A DNA stretch of 64,000 bases, taken from Deltaproteobacteria bacterium (GTDB lineage: Bacteria > Desulfobacterota > WTBG01 > CAIYCZ01 > CAIRTM01). Where the stretch lies: the NCBI GenBank assembly GCA_024276465.1, contig JAJRXD010000068.1, positions 1-64,000 on the forward strand. Reading direction: 5' to 3'. Below are positions 28,662 through 37,181 of the stretch, in pieces. Numbering within the stretch: the stretch's first letter is position 1; every line of letters starts with the position of its first letter. A program made the position numbers and the translations under genes. The notes beneath the pieces are model-generated. The model was not told where the DNA came from. It did no database searches and was given only the letters and a program-made list of their open reading frames with translations.

Positions 28662-29578
28662 AGGAGTATGCTTCCCCGGAAGCTGCTTTCCCTGAAGGTT
28701 TTTCTCAAACCATCATATCCCGCCACAAGATACTACAGAAGATCAGATGTTTTTTTGATTCGAGAAGCTATATTGAAGTTGAAACACCACTGAGGGTAAG
28801 GTGCCCTGGAATTGATCCCCATATAGATGCTCTGCCTTCAGGTCCCGGCTTTTTTCTTGCCACCTCCCCTGAACTTCAGATGAAGCGTCTGCTTGGTCCT
28901 GAAACAGAACGTATCTATCAAATAACACGTGCCTTCAGGGCAGAAGAGGAGGGACCTTTGCACAGTTCGGAATTTGCTATTTTAGAGTGGTACCGGACAG
29001 GCTCAGACTACATTGGATTAATGGATGAAACAGAGGAGCTGATTAAATTTTTAGTTGAAGAACCGGGTTGCGAAACAACATCGTGGAGGTTTCCTTTTGA
29101 GCGAATATTAGTTGATGATGTTTTTAAAAAAAGGGCTGGATGGGAGCCTTCAAAACAGTGGAATGAAGACAGATTCTTTATTGACTGGGTGGAAAAAGTT
29201 GAGCCTTTTTTAAAAACACTTGGAGGTGTTTTTTTGTTTGATTTTCCTGCCCCACTTGCTTCCCTGTCTGTGATTAAAAAGGATAACCCCCTTGTTTGTG
29301 AGCGCTTTGAGCTTTTTATGCGCGGTATAGAGACGGGCAATGCTTTTACAGAACTGACAGACTATCAGGAGCATTTTGTTCGCTTTGCTGAAGCTGCCAG
29401 GAAACGGCAAGCCATGGGCAAAGAGCCATACCCAACAGATGACGGGTTCATGGAGTCGTTAAGGAAAGGTATTGCCGAATGCAGCGGCATCGCAGTTGGA
29501 GTAGATCGCCTGATAATGGCCTTAACAGGGCTCAATGATATTAAACTTGTTCAAACTTTTCCAATGAACAGACTGTAA
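28658..29578 (+). CDS. epmA: EF-P beta-lysine ligase EpmA (PoxA/GenX)
   Basis: 306-residue paralogue of the class II lysyl-tRNA synthetase catalytic core without the anticodon-binding domain. It activates (R)-beta-lysine and joins it to EF-P. Class II motifs are visible: motif 1 region YIEVETPLRVRCPG, motif 2 FRAEEEGPLHSSEFAILEWY, motif 3 GIAVGVDRLIMALTG. The lysine-pocket stretch MRGIETGNAFTELTD is also present. It overlaps efp by 4 bases, which pairs enzyme and substrate in one operon. Intact and normal length. Confidence 0.95.
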   Translation: MKEYASPEAAFPEGFSQTIISRHKILQKIRCFFDSRSYIEVETPLRVRCPGIDPHIDALPSGPGFFLATSPELQMKRLLGPETERIYQITRAFRAEEEGPLHSSEFAILEWYRTGSDYIGLMDETEELIKFLVEEPGCETTSWRFPFERILVDDVFKKRAGWEPSKQWNEDRFFIDWVEKVEPFLKTLGGVFLFDFPAPLASLSVIKKDNPLVCERFELFMRGIETGNAFTELTDYQEHFVRFAEAARKRQAMGKEPYPTDDGFMESLRKGIAECSGIAVGVDRLIMALTGLNDIKLVQTFPMNRL

Positions 29579-30457
29579 GTGTTTAATAAAAAAAAATATT
29601 TAAAAATCATTGCCGAAAAACCCGATATTTTCGGGAACATTCCTGAAAGTATTCTTTCTGCAGAAAAGATAGAAGAACTTCGACAAATACCCCGCCTTGC
29701 AATTGGGGAGATCTACGGCGTTCCGGATATTGAAGGTTTGATGCACCTGTTGTCAGCAAAACAGCCTGATGCATTTCTGCCCACAGTTTCATATACCGGT
29801 ACTGAGTATGGAAGTTTTGACGCACTTGGACAATTGCTGAAAAGCATAAAGAAAACTGTTGAAAAAGAGCTGCGTATCTATTTTCTTGAACCACTGCTTG
29901 TTGGCTCACCGGGTTTCTGGTGGGCGCTTAACGGACGTTTCATGCGTGAGTTGAGTGACCGGTTTGGTTTCATAAACCCGTGTTTCGGATGCAGGCTTTA
30001 TTCGTTTGCATTACGGGTGCCATTGTGCAAAAAGCTTAATGCAAGCATTATCATTCCGGGTGACATGAAACCGGATAATGATGACTCCATAATTTTCACT
30101 TCATTGCCTGCTGTAAAATATTACCGCACTTTGATGTTAAGCTTTGGCATTGAGCTATGGTATGTTGACAGGAACTTTCAGACAGGTAATGCAAAAAAGA
30201 ATTCCCGGAATTTTCATGAAAATCCAAAAAATAGAATTCTCCGCTGTACATTTGAAGATAATTACAGGAAAATCGATGATTCATTTGAAAATTCATCAAA
30301 GCTGAATAAATATTTTGAAGTTTTTGCCCTTCCTGCTACTGGAAGGATTTTGAGCAGAACCCTGTCCGGGGCTGATGTGGACTATGTCAAAGAAGCATCT
30401 GACACACTCCTGCCGGTAGAAAAGGCAAAGAAAAAGAAAATTACCAGGAGGGCATAA
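29579..30457 (+). CDS. Unknown protein between epmA and tupB
   Basis: 292 residues starting at a GTG directly after the epmA stop. I do not recognise a named family with certainty. Features: LPTVSYTGTEYGSFDALGQLL near residue 65-85, NPCFGCRLYSFALRVPLCKKL near 135-155 with a CxxC, and IIIPGDMKPDNDD after it. This weakly recalls PP-loop ATPases, in which a CxxC follows the nucleotide domain, but no clear SGGxDS loop is visible. No signal peptide or membrane span; Lys-rich C terminus. Its start and end abut epmA and tupB (TAATG), so it is cotranscribed, and a tungstate- or cofactor-related role is a guess from context. Confidence 0.75.
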   Translation: MFNKKKYLKIIAEKPDIFGNIPESILSAEKIEELRQIPRLAIGEIYGVPDIEGLMHLLSAKQPDAFLPTVSYTGTEYGSFDALGQLLKSIKKTVEKELRIYFLEPLLVGSPGFWWALNGRFMRELSDRFGFINPCFGCRLYSFALRVPLCKKLNASIIIPGDMKPDNDDSIIFTSLPAVKYYRTLMLSFGIELWYVDRNFQTGNAKKNSRNFHENPKNRILRCTFEDNYRKIDDSFENSSKLNKYFEVFALPATGRILSRTLSGADVDYVKEASDTLLPVEKAKKKKITRRA

Positions 30458-31146
30458 TGGAATACCTGCTGAATGGTTTTAAAAGTGCTTTTGAGTTGAT
30501 TGTAACACTTGACAGAGGAATACTGTCCACAACTTTTATTTCACTAAAGATATCTGCTGCGGCCATACTCGCTTCGACTGTTATTGCAGTCCCCTCTGGC
30601 TTGATTATTGGAATAAACAAATTCAGAGGAAGGGGCTTTATTATAACTGTTTTGAATACGCTGATGGCTTTACCTACTGTTGTCATCGGACTGTTTGTCT
30701 ATTCATTGATCTCCAACAGAGGGCCTCTTGGTCCAATGGGTCTGCTGTTTACACCCTATGCCATGATAGCAGGTCAGTTTATACTGGCAACACCCATTAT
30801 TATGGCTCTTACCGTCTCAGCAGCACAGACAGTTGATCCAAAGGTAAGAAATACATCGATTGTTTTAGGTGCGAATTCATTTCAGTCTGGACTTGCGGTT
30901 GTGATGGAAGCACGATTTGCAATTATAGCTGCGGTTGTTACCGGGTTTGGCAGGATAATAGGGGAGATTGGTGCTTCCATGATGTTAGGTGGAAATATCA
31001 GGGGCTACACAAGAAACATACCCACTGCCATTGCTCTTGAGACAAGTAAGGGGGAGTTCAGTTCAGGGCTTGCATTAGGCTTTATTCTTCTTGCTGTTGC
31101 CCTTACCATAAATTTTTTTCTAAGGTTTCTTCAGAGCAGGAGTTGA
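30457..31146 (+). CDS. tupB: Tungstate ABC transporter permease TupB
   Basis: 229-residue inner-membrane permease with five to six helices. The cytoplasmic EAA-type loop GFGRIIGEIGASMMLGGNIRGYTR followed by NIPTAIALETSKGEF is characteristic of TupB-type tungstate permeases. MALPTVVIGLFVYSLISNRGPLG is also typical. The ATG overlaps the stop of the preceding gene. The ATPase gene follows immediately. No periplasmic binding protein (TupA) gene is found next to it, which is unusual. Confidence 0.88.
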   Translation: MEYLLNGFKSAFELIVTLDRGILSTTFISLKISAAAILASTVIAVPSGLIIGINKFRGRGFIITVLNTLMALPTVVIGLFVYSLISNRGPLGPMGLLFTPYAMIAGQFILATPIIMALTVSAAQTVDPKVRNTSIVLGANSFQSGLAVVMEARFAIIAAVVTGFGRIIGEIGASMMLGGNIRGYTRNIPTAIALETSKGEFSSGLALGFILLAVALTINFFLRFLQSRS

Positions 31147-31162
31147 GGAACAGGAGGCAATT

Positions 31163-32182
31163 CTGGATAAACAATCCTGTCCTGTATATGAAATATCAGG
31201 GCTTACAAAAGAATATGATGGAAAGAAAGTGCTGTCAATTTCCAGTCTTACTTTTAACAGCAGTGAGATTTACTGTTTGTATGGATCAAATGGTTCAGGA
31301 AAATCCACTCTCTTTGAAATATTAACCTTACTGAAAAAGCCCACAAGGGGGGAAATTTTTTTTAAAGGATTAGAGGTTTTTCCTGATTGTAAGGGAGTGT
31401 CTTTTTTGAGGATGCATGTAACTCTTGTACATCAGAACCCTTTACTGTTTGACACAACTGTTGAGAAAAACGTAGAATATGGTCTGAAGATAAGAAAAGT
31501 TCCACGGAAAGAAAGAAAGTTGCGGGTAAATGAATGTTTGAAGACTGTGGGGCTTGAAGGGTTCCAGAGGAGGAATGCCCGTGAACTTTCAGGAGGTGAA
31601 GCTCAGAGGGTTGCTATCGCAAGAGCACTCGCCATTGATCCGGAAGTAATATTTCTTGATGAGTTTTCAGCTAATATAGATTATAAAAACAGGCTGATTA
31701 TTGAAAATATAATTAAATCGATAAATAAGGAGTTTGGTAAAACAATTGTATTTACAACACATTACAGGGATCAGGCCTATCGCCTTTCTGATAATGTCAT
31801 ACATTTATTTAATGGTGTCCCTGTAACTTCCCTGACAAAAAACATTTTTCGGGGTATGATAAAAAAAACTGCACAGGGAAATGTCTTTGAAAACAGCAAA
31901 ATAAGCCTGGTTGTCACTGCTGCTGAACCTGGAGAAGCAACAATTGCTGTCCCCTTGAATGTAATTACTGTTTCAAGGGGTTTGTTAGAGTCCAGCATTA
32001 GAAACTGCCTGAAGGGCAGAATTTTGCACATCACAGATAACGGTAAATCAGTTGATCTGAAGGTTTTGTCCGGGGAATTTTTTGAAGCAGTGATTACAAA
32101 AGAATCTTTTCAAAATATGAAACTTGAGCCAGGGGCAGAGGTTTATTTAAATATTAAAGCATCTTCAATAGAGGTCTTTTAA
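31163..32182 (+). CDS. tupC: Tungstate/molybdate ABC transporter ATPase, TupC-like, probable CTG start
   Basis: ABC ATPase with Walker A GSNGSGKST, signature LSGGEAQRVAIA, Walker B VIFLDEFSA and H-loop TTHYRDQA, then a C-terminal MOP-like domain (about the last 90 residues) that binds oxyanions. In-frame coding with a normal N terminus (VYEISGLTKEYDGKKVL) extends well upstream of the first standard start, a GTG at 31229. No ATG, GTG or TTG is available there. A CTG at 31163 lies 5 bases after an AGGAGG and would give 339 residues. I place the start there as an inference; starting at 31229 would remove the first strands of the fold. Confidence 0.85.
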   Translation: MDKQSCPVYEISGLTKEYDGKKVLSISSLTFNSSEIYCLYGSNGSGKSTLFEILTLLKKPTRGEIFFKGLEVFPDCKGVSFLRMHVTLVHQNPLLFDTTVEKNVEYGLKIRKVPRKERKLRVNECLKTVGLEGFQRRNARELSGGEAQRVAIARALAIDPEVIFLDEFSANIDYKNRLIIENIIKSINKEFGKTIVFTTHYRDQAYRLSDNVIHLFNGVPVTSLTKNIFRGMIKKTAQGNVFENSKISLVVTAAEPGEATIAVPLNVITVSRGLLESSIRNCLKGRILHITDNGKSVDLKVLSGEFFEAVITKESFQNMKLEPGAEVYLNIKASSIEVF

Positions 32183-32455
32183 ATGGCTGGAGATAATTAC
32201 AAGCCAAAGGTCATGGATGGCATAACTGTCCAGGACCTGGGGGATGAGGTAATGCTTTATGATTCAGGCAGGGAAAATGTCCATGTGCTTAACCATACTG
32301 CATCTGCCATATGGTACCTCTGTGATGGAAATCATACAATAGAAGAGATCCGGAAACATTTAGAGGAAAAATTTCCTGAAGTTCCAGGGTCGGATTTAAT
32401 TGATGATATTATTGCTACAATAGATAAGCTGAAGCAAAGAAATCTTGTTGTTTAA
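32183..32455 (+). CDS. PqqD-like protein (RiPP recognition element)
   Basis: 90 residues with the PqqD/RRE winged-helix pattern: MLYDSGRENVHVLNHTASAIWYLCDGNHTIEEI, then a helix pair ending in DIIATIDKLKQRNLVV. The NxTAxxIWxLCDGxxTxxEI motif is highly diagnostic. These domains bind the leader of a ribosomally made peptide and deliver it to a modifying enzyme. The ATG follows the tupC stop directly, so it is cotranscribed with the tup genes. Functionally it most likely serves the peptide gene 133 bases downstream and the kinase, protease and peptidase that follow. Confidence 0.88.
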   Translation: MAGDNYKPKVMDGITVQDLGDEVMLYDSGRENVHVLNHTASAIWYLCDGNHTIEEIRKHLEEKFPEVPGSDLIDDIIATIDKLKQRNLVV

Positions 32456-32491
32456 ACTCAAGGTATTGTTGAATTTTTCGATATATTAATC

Positions 32492-32520
32492 TTGACAATC
32501 CTTTTTTTATATTATAGAAT
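32492..32520 (+). promoter_or_regulatory. Near-consensus sigma70 promoter for the small peptide gene
   Basis: TTGACA (32492-32497) and TAGAAT (32515-32520) are exactly 17 bases apart. The -35 box is perfect and the -10 box has five of six matches. Transcription would begin near 32528, about 60 bases before the peptide ATG. It is among the best promoter matches in the window. Confidence 0.75.
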
Positions 32521-32588
32521 ATAGCTATTCATGAATTCATTACAATTGGATAAAAACGACCCAATATTATTAAATCAAGAGGTATGTC

Positions 32589-32690
32589 ATGGATAAAAAA
32601 AGAGAATACGAGAGACCGGAAATCATTACCTATACCGAAGAAGAAATAACGAATATTATCGGGCCTGCACAGACAATGACAAGTGGTTAA
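32589..32690 (+). CDS. 33-residue putative RiPP precursor peptide
   Basis: Short gene with its own promoter, an AAGAGG site 6 bases before the ATG, and a terminator after it. The acidic, polar leader contains Y7-x-x-P10-x-I12, matching the YxxPxL/I motif that PqqD-like RREs recognise in lasso-peptide leaders, followed by a TEEEI helix. The C-terminal end from G25 is GPAQTMTSG, small and rich in Ser/Thr, a plausible core. No Cys, and no Asp or Glu at core positions 7-9 as a lasso ring needs. It lies between the RRE gene and an HPr-kinase-like gene. Function is inferred from position and motif only. Confidence 0.7.
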   Translation: MDKKREYERPEIITYTEEEITNIIGPAQTMTSG

Positions 32691-32737
32691 AGAGTATCGC
32701 TGAATTTAAACAGGAAGATTAAAAAAACAATTTCAAT

Positions 32738-32776
32738 AAAAGGGGTTATACTGAAACAGTGTAACCCCTTTTTTAT
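32738..32776 (+). terminator. Rho-independent terminator after the peptide gene
   Basis: AAAAGGGGTTATACTG pairs with CAGTGTAACCCCTTTT (one T/G wobble) around an AAA loop, then a T run. It ends the peptide transcript 47 bases after its stop. Partial read-through would give low expression of the kinase, protease and peptidase genes relative to the peptide. Confidence 0.9.
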
Positions 32777-32791
32777 AATTTACGGTTTATA

Positions 32792-33937
32792 ATGTCTTTA
32801 AAACCTGAATCCAGACATTCTGATGAGATAAGAAAAATCGCAGTCCATAATTGCTGCTTTTCTTTTCTGAATATCGGCTTAATGCTGTTTTCAGACAGTA
32901 AGGCCAGGCTTGAAACATTTAAACTTCTGTACCAGAATTTTACAGTCAGGGCTCTGTCAGGAGATTATATTACATGTTACCTGTTAACCAGAACCTCTTT
33001 TTGTGATTGTCCGTGTGTAATTGTGGACACTGTTGTGTACCCGCTGACTGACGAATGTGATGTTGTTTCTTCTTCAGAGATGATAATTTTTCGTAAGATT
33101 ATTGATTGTATTGACAGTCATCTCCTTTTGCATGCAGGTGTTGTCTCAAGGGATGGCCGGGGATATATTATCTGTGCCCCGTCAGGCTTCGGTAAGACAA
33201 CAATGGTAATGGAACTTGTTTCAAGGGGTTATAAGTTTCTTTCTGATGAATACTGCCCGATAGGCATAGGTGATTGTAATATATCACCTTTTCCAAGAAG
33301 GGTCGGACTCAAGGATAACAGTCCGTTTTTGCGCCTCACGGATGTTGACAGGTCTGTTTTTATGGAACATGAAAACAAATATTTTGCAGATTGCAATGAG
33401 GTGTTTCCCGGCAGTCTTGGGAAAGAATGCATGCCAGGTTATCTTATAATGCTGAGCGCAGATTCTTTCAATCCTGTTTTGACCGATGAAAATATAATTG
33501 TTATGGGTGTGTTTAATGAAAACAAAAGCCTGATGGCTGAGCTTGAAAACATTGATGTTAAAGTTATAGATAAATCTGTAAAAGGTTTTTATCTTGCCTG
33601 CAGGCTGGATATTCCAAAACAGGGCGCGCTGACAGGAAAATTTAATAAACTGTGGAAGAAGTACAAGAGGGATATATTCTATGTTGCTGCTATTCCCGAA
33701 AAACAGCCCGGATTTACCAGGATCCCCTTTGTTGAGCCTCTGGCAAAATCCCGGGCATCACTTGAAATTCTTGCCTGCCTGATAAACAGATCACCTGCAG
33801 GGAAACTGCTGATGAGATATGATGGAAAAAGCATAAGCATGTTTCTTGAAGCAGGAAAACTTGTAAAAAATATAGAGTGTTATAAAATGACACCCGGGAA
33901 CCTGGGTGCAATGGTGGATTTAATTGACAAGCTTTAG
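32792..33937 (+). CDS. HPr-kinase-like P-loop protein
   Basis: 381 residues. The central domain reads HLLLHAGVVSRDGRGYIICAPSGFGKTTMVMELVSRGYKFLSDEYCPI: a beta strand with conserved His, a Walker A loop at about 131-137, and the SDE motif seen in HprK-type Ser kinases. The N-terminal 100 residues are not recognisable. HprK-like proteins next to PqqD-like genes occur in peptide clusters; in paeninodin-type lasso clusters they phosphorylate the C-terminal Ser of the precursor. The gene starts just after the terminator of the peptide gene and ends 1 base before the protease ATG. Substrate is inferred. Confidence 0.8.
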   Translation: MSLKPESRHSDEIRKIAVHNCCFSFLNIGLMLFSDSKARLETFKLLYQNFTVRALSGDYITCYLLTRTSFCDCPCVIVDTVVYPLTDECDVVSSSEMIIFRKIIDCIDSHLLLHAGVVSRDGRGYIICAPSGFGKTTMVMELVSRGYKFLSDEYCPIGIGDCNISPFPRRVGLKDNSPFLRLTDVDRSVFMEHENKYFADCNEVFPGSLGKECMPGYLIMLSADSFNPVLTDENIIVMGVFNENKSLMAELENIDVKVIDKSVKGFYLACRLDIPKQGALTGKFNKLWKKYKRDIFYVAAIPEKQPGFTRIPFVEPLAKSRASLEILACLINRSPAGKLLMRYDGKSISMFLEAGKLVKNIECYKMTPGNLGAMVDLIDKL

Positions 33938-33938
33938 C

Positions 33939-36900
33939 ATGAAGAATTCAGTGAAAAGATCAAATAGTCTATTAGCTGTGATAGTTGCTGTTTTTATCTG
34001 TAATGATGCAGCCTCTGCAGACAACATTACCATGGTTAGTCAAAATGATGACATGATCGTATTTGAAACGACACTTCCTTTTCCTGATATTTCTGATGTT
34101 AAGGGGGCTGACTTTAAGAAAATCAGTGTTAATGGTTTTGAAACAATAGCTGAAAATGGAGCACCGGGTGTAGTTACAAGGGGTGTAATGATTGAGATAC
34201 CACCAGGATGTGAGGTTGAACTGAAGGTCATAACACTTGAAAAAGCAGGTATTGAAAATTTTATTTTAGCGCCGTCTCCGGAGAGAGTTCTTGTCAAAAA
34301 CAGTAAAGGATTCAAGGTTGCTGACAAGCGGTTTATTGTCAACAAATCATTATACTCGATTAATGAATTTTATCCTGGAAAACTTGTTGAGGCTGAATTC
34401 ACAGGTTTTTTAAGGGGCAGAAGGGTTGCAAAGCTTAACCTGTTCCCGGTTCAATATAACCCTGTTTCCAGGCTTCTTGAAATACATGAAAAAATGAGGA
34501 TATATGTTAAATTTCGTTGCGCTGCGGACAAGGAATGTGACAGCCGTTCAAATAAATATGACCGCATTCCGGAAGAGAGCCCCTTTGAAAAAATATATGA
34601 ATCATGTCTGCTGAATTACAACCAGTTTGGAGATTCAGGGACTGCAAAGCACCTGGCACAAGAGGATTCTTCAGATGGTTTCTGGTACGCAGAACTTAAG
34701 CAGAGCCCTTTTGCAGTTAAGGCAGCAGTTATGGAAGAAGGTATTTGTAAAATAACGTATGATGACCTGGCTTTTTCAGGAATTGACCTTTCGGGTACCA
34801 CTAATGAGAATATTTCCGTGGCAAACCAGGGACAGGAAGTTGCCATTTATTGCAGCGGCACAGGCCAGTTTTTACCGGGTGACTACATCCTTTTTTATTC
34901 TGAATCCTTTAAATCCCTCTACAGCAGGAAAAATATCTACTGGATTTACCAGGGGGGGGGGAACGGAAAAAGAATGCCTGAAAAAGCAGGCAGACCTGTT
35001 TCCGGCTATCCGGTACAAAACTCATTTAAAAACATCCTCCATGCTGAGAAAGACACAGAGTACTGGGCCAACATTCTGCCCTATGATGAAGGTGTTGACC
35101 ACTGGTTCTGGGACAAACTGTCAGTTATTGAACCGCCTCTTAAAAAAAACTTTTCTGTTAATTTGAGAAATATTGACAAATCATCAGGCGGTTATTCCAT
35201 GAAGTTAAACCTGAGGGGTGAAACCAACACACCTCAAAACCCTGACCATCATACTAAACTATTTGTGAATGGGAATTTAACTGATGATTTTACCTGGGAA
35301 GGGCAGGTTGAGTTAATACAGGTTGTGGATAACATTGACCCGTCATTTTTTATCGAAGGTGACAACACAGTAACTGTTGAGGCTGTTGATGACACGGGTG
35401 CTACGGTGGATTCCTATTACATTAACTGGTTTGACATTGAATTTCGTGATCTGTTTGTTGCAGAAAACGATTTGCTGAAGTTTTACAGTGAGGGAACTGG
35501 TGGTGTAACATATGAGATTTCAGGTTTCAGCAGCAATGATGTGTGGAGCTTTAACGTTACGGATCCCGCCAATGTCAGCATTATTACAAATGCTTCAGTT
35601 GCTCAAACCGGGTCAACCTGGAAAATGAGTTTTGAGGATGAAGATTCAGACAACAGAACATATTATGCCATCAGCTCCAGTGCTTTCAAGTCTCCATCTG
35701 AAATGATAATTGATGAACCTTCTGATTTGAGAGCCGGTAGAGATAGTGTTGACTACATAATTATTTCGCACGAAAATTTCTACGATGCCATACAGGAACT
35801 TAAACAATACAGAGAGTCAAAAGGCCTGGCAGTAGAAATTGTGAAAATCCAGGACATTTATGATGAGTTTTCATACGGAATAAAGGATGCCGAAGCAATT
35901 AAACATTTTTTAACTCATGCCTATAACAGCTGGCATAAAACAGATCATCCAACCTATCTCCTGATAGTTGGCGACGCATCGCTTGACTACAGGGATGACA
36001 AGGGCAATTTTGCTTTCGGCAATGAAGACCTTGTTCCGACTTACATATTTCAGACAAATATAATTGGTGATACTCCTACAGATAACTGGTTTGTGTGTGT
36101 TGATGGCTCAGATTATCTGCCGGACATGTTTGTGGGCAGGTTCTGTGTGAAGGCAGAGGAAGATTTGCGGAAAATCATAGATAAAATTAAAAAATACGAA
36201 AAGGCAAAGTTTTCGGCATGGAATGAAAAAGTTGTTTTAGTGGCTGATGATGAAACCATGTTTGAAAGCGTTTCTGATGCTCTGGCAGCATTGCTTCCTG
36301 ACGGATTTTCTGCTGAAAAGCTCTATTTAAGCCAGTATGAAAATGTTAAACCTGCAACTGATGATTTGATTGATTACATTAATGCCGGTGCTGTTATTAC
36401 CAACTATACAGGGCACGGGCATATCGATGAATGGGCTTCAGAGAATCTTTTCCAGACACCCGATGAAAGGGTGGGAAATGACAGAAATGATGTGGACAGG
36501 TTAACAAACCAGGACAAACTTACTTTTTTAATAACATTAAACTGCCTGAATGGTTTTTTTGCACACTGGGTTGATGACTACTCCCTTGCCGAGGAGTTTT
36601 TTCGTGCTGAAAACAGGGGTTCCATTGCCTGTTTTGCACCCACAAGCACTGGCTATCCATCCGAGCACAGAGTGTTAGCAGAAAATGTTTTCAGAATGTT
36701 TTTTAAAGAAGAAAACAATCTGCTGGGTTCTCTGGTGACCGCTGCAAAGATAAGTTCCTACAGTAAAATTGCTTCCCGGGACATGATTGAAACTTTTACA
36801 CTTTTTGGCGATCCTGCAACAGAGCTGAAACTTGCAGTCGATTCTTCTGTCAGTGATTTTGAACTGACTAACCCTGAGGACCAGGCGGTTCTGCCTGAGA

Positions 36901-37181
36901 CACCCCCCGGAACCTTCTCCTGGATAGAGAGTTTATATGAACAATTTAAAGTGCAATATTCAACCGGACCTGCATTTACATCTGAAACTACCATCACTGT
37001 CCCGCTTTTTCCTTTTGTGACTGTTGCTTCAGGTGAATATACCCCCAATATTTTTGTCTGGTCTATCCTGAATATCATGTGCTCTCGTAATAAAATACTT
37101 TACTGGCGTGTAATTGCATATGATGAAGATTTTAACCCAATGAGAGAATCCGATTACAGAAGTTTTTCAATTAAAAAATGA
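33939..37181 (+). CDS. Secreted gingipain-type cysteine protease (peptidase family C25)
   Basis: About 1080 residues. The ATG at 33939 opens a signal peptide ending near NDAASAD; the TTG at 33924 is less likely. A propeptide-like region (about 30-230) and beta domains precede the catalytic part, marked by YLLIVGDASLDYRD. The catalytic His is in NYTGHGHIDEW (about H826) and the nucleophile in TLNCLNGFF (about C869), matching the GHG and C-x-NG patterns of gingipains. The C terminus is an FN3-like fold without an obvious type IX sorting domain. Directly follows the kinase gene and overlaps the signal peptidase gene by 4 bases. Confidence 0.85.
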   Translation: MKNSVKRSNSLLAVIVAVFICNDAASADNITMVSQNDDMIVFETTLPFPDISDVKGADFKKISVNGFETIAENGAPGVVTRGVMIEIPPGCEVELKVITLEKAGIENFILAPSPERVLVKNSKGFKVADKRFIVNKSLYSINEFYPGKLVEAEFTGFLRGRRVAKLNLFPVQYNPVSRLLEIHEKMRIYVKFRCAADKECDSRSNKYDRIPEESPFEKIYESCLLNYNQFGDSGTAKHLAQEDSSDGFWYAELKQSPFAVKAAVMEEGICKITYDDLAFSGIDLSGTTNENISVANQGQEVAIYCSGTGQFLPGDYILFYSESFKSLYSRKNIYWIYQGGGNGKRMPEKAGRPVSGYPVQNSFKNILHAEKDTEYWANILPYDEGVDHWFWDKLSVIEPPLKKNFSVNLRNIDKSSGGYSMKLNLRGETNTPQNPDHHTKLFVNGNLTDDFTWEGQVELIQVVDNIDPSFFIEGDNTVTVEAVDDTGATVDSYYINWFDIEFRDLFVAENDLLKFYSEGTGGVTYEISGFSSNDVWSFNVTDPANVSIITNASVAQTGSTWKMSFEDEDSDNRTYYAISSSAFKSPSEMIIDEPSDLRAGRDSVDYIIISHENFYDAIQELKQYRESKGLAVEIVKIQDIYDEFSYGIKDAEAIKHFLTHAYNSWHKTDHPTYLLIVGDASLDYRDDKGNFAFGNEDLVPTYIFQTNIIGDTPTDNWFVCVDGSDYLPDMFVGRFCVKAEEDLRKIIDKIKKYEKAKFSAWNEKVVLVADDETMFESVSDALAALLPDGFSAEKLYLSQYENVKPATDDLIDYINAGAVITNYTGHGHIDEWASENLFQTPDERVGNDRNDVDRLTNQDKLTFLITLNCLNGFFAHWVDDYSLAEEFFRAENRGSIACFAPTSTGYPSEHRVLAENVFRMFFKEENNLLGSLVTAAKISSYSKIASRDMIETFTLFGDPATELKLAVDSSVSDFELTNPEDQAVLPETPPGTFSWIESLYEQFKVQYSTGPAFTSETTITVPLFPFVTVASGEYTPNIFVWSILNIMCSRNKILYWRVIAYDEDFNPMRESDYRSFSIKK

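Noticed and set aside
31143-31325. Small plus-strand open frame before tupC
   Set aside because: It overlaps the true tupC frame, and its translation has no coding character.
32183-33937. Lasso-peptide cluster
   Set aside because: RRE, HprK-like kinase and a YxxPxI leader are present, but there is no asparagine-synthetase-like cyclase or transglutaminase-like protease, and the core lacks the ring-forming acidic residue.
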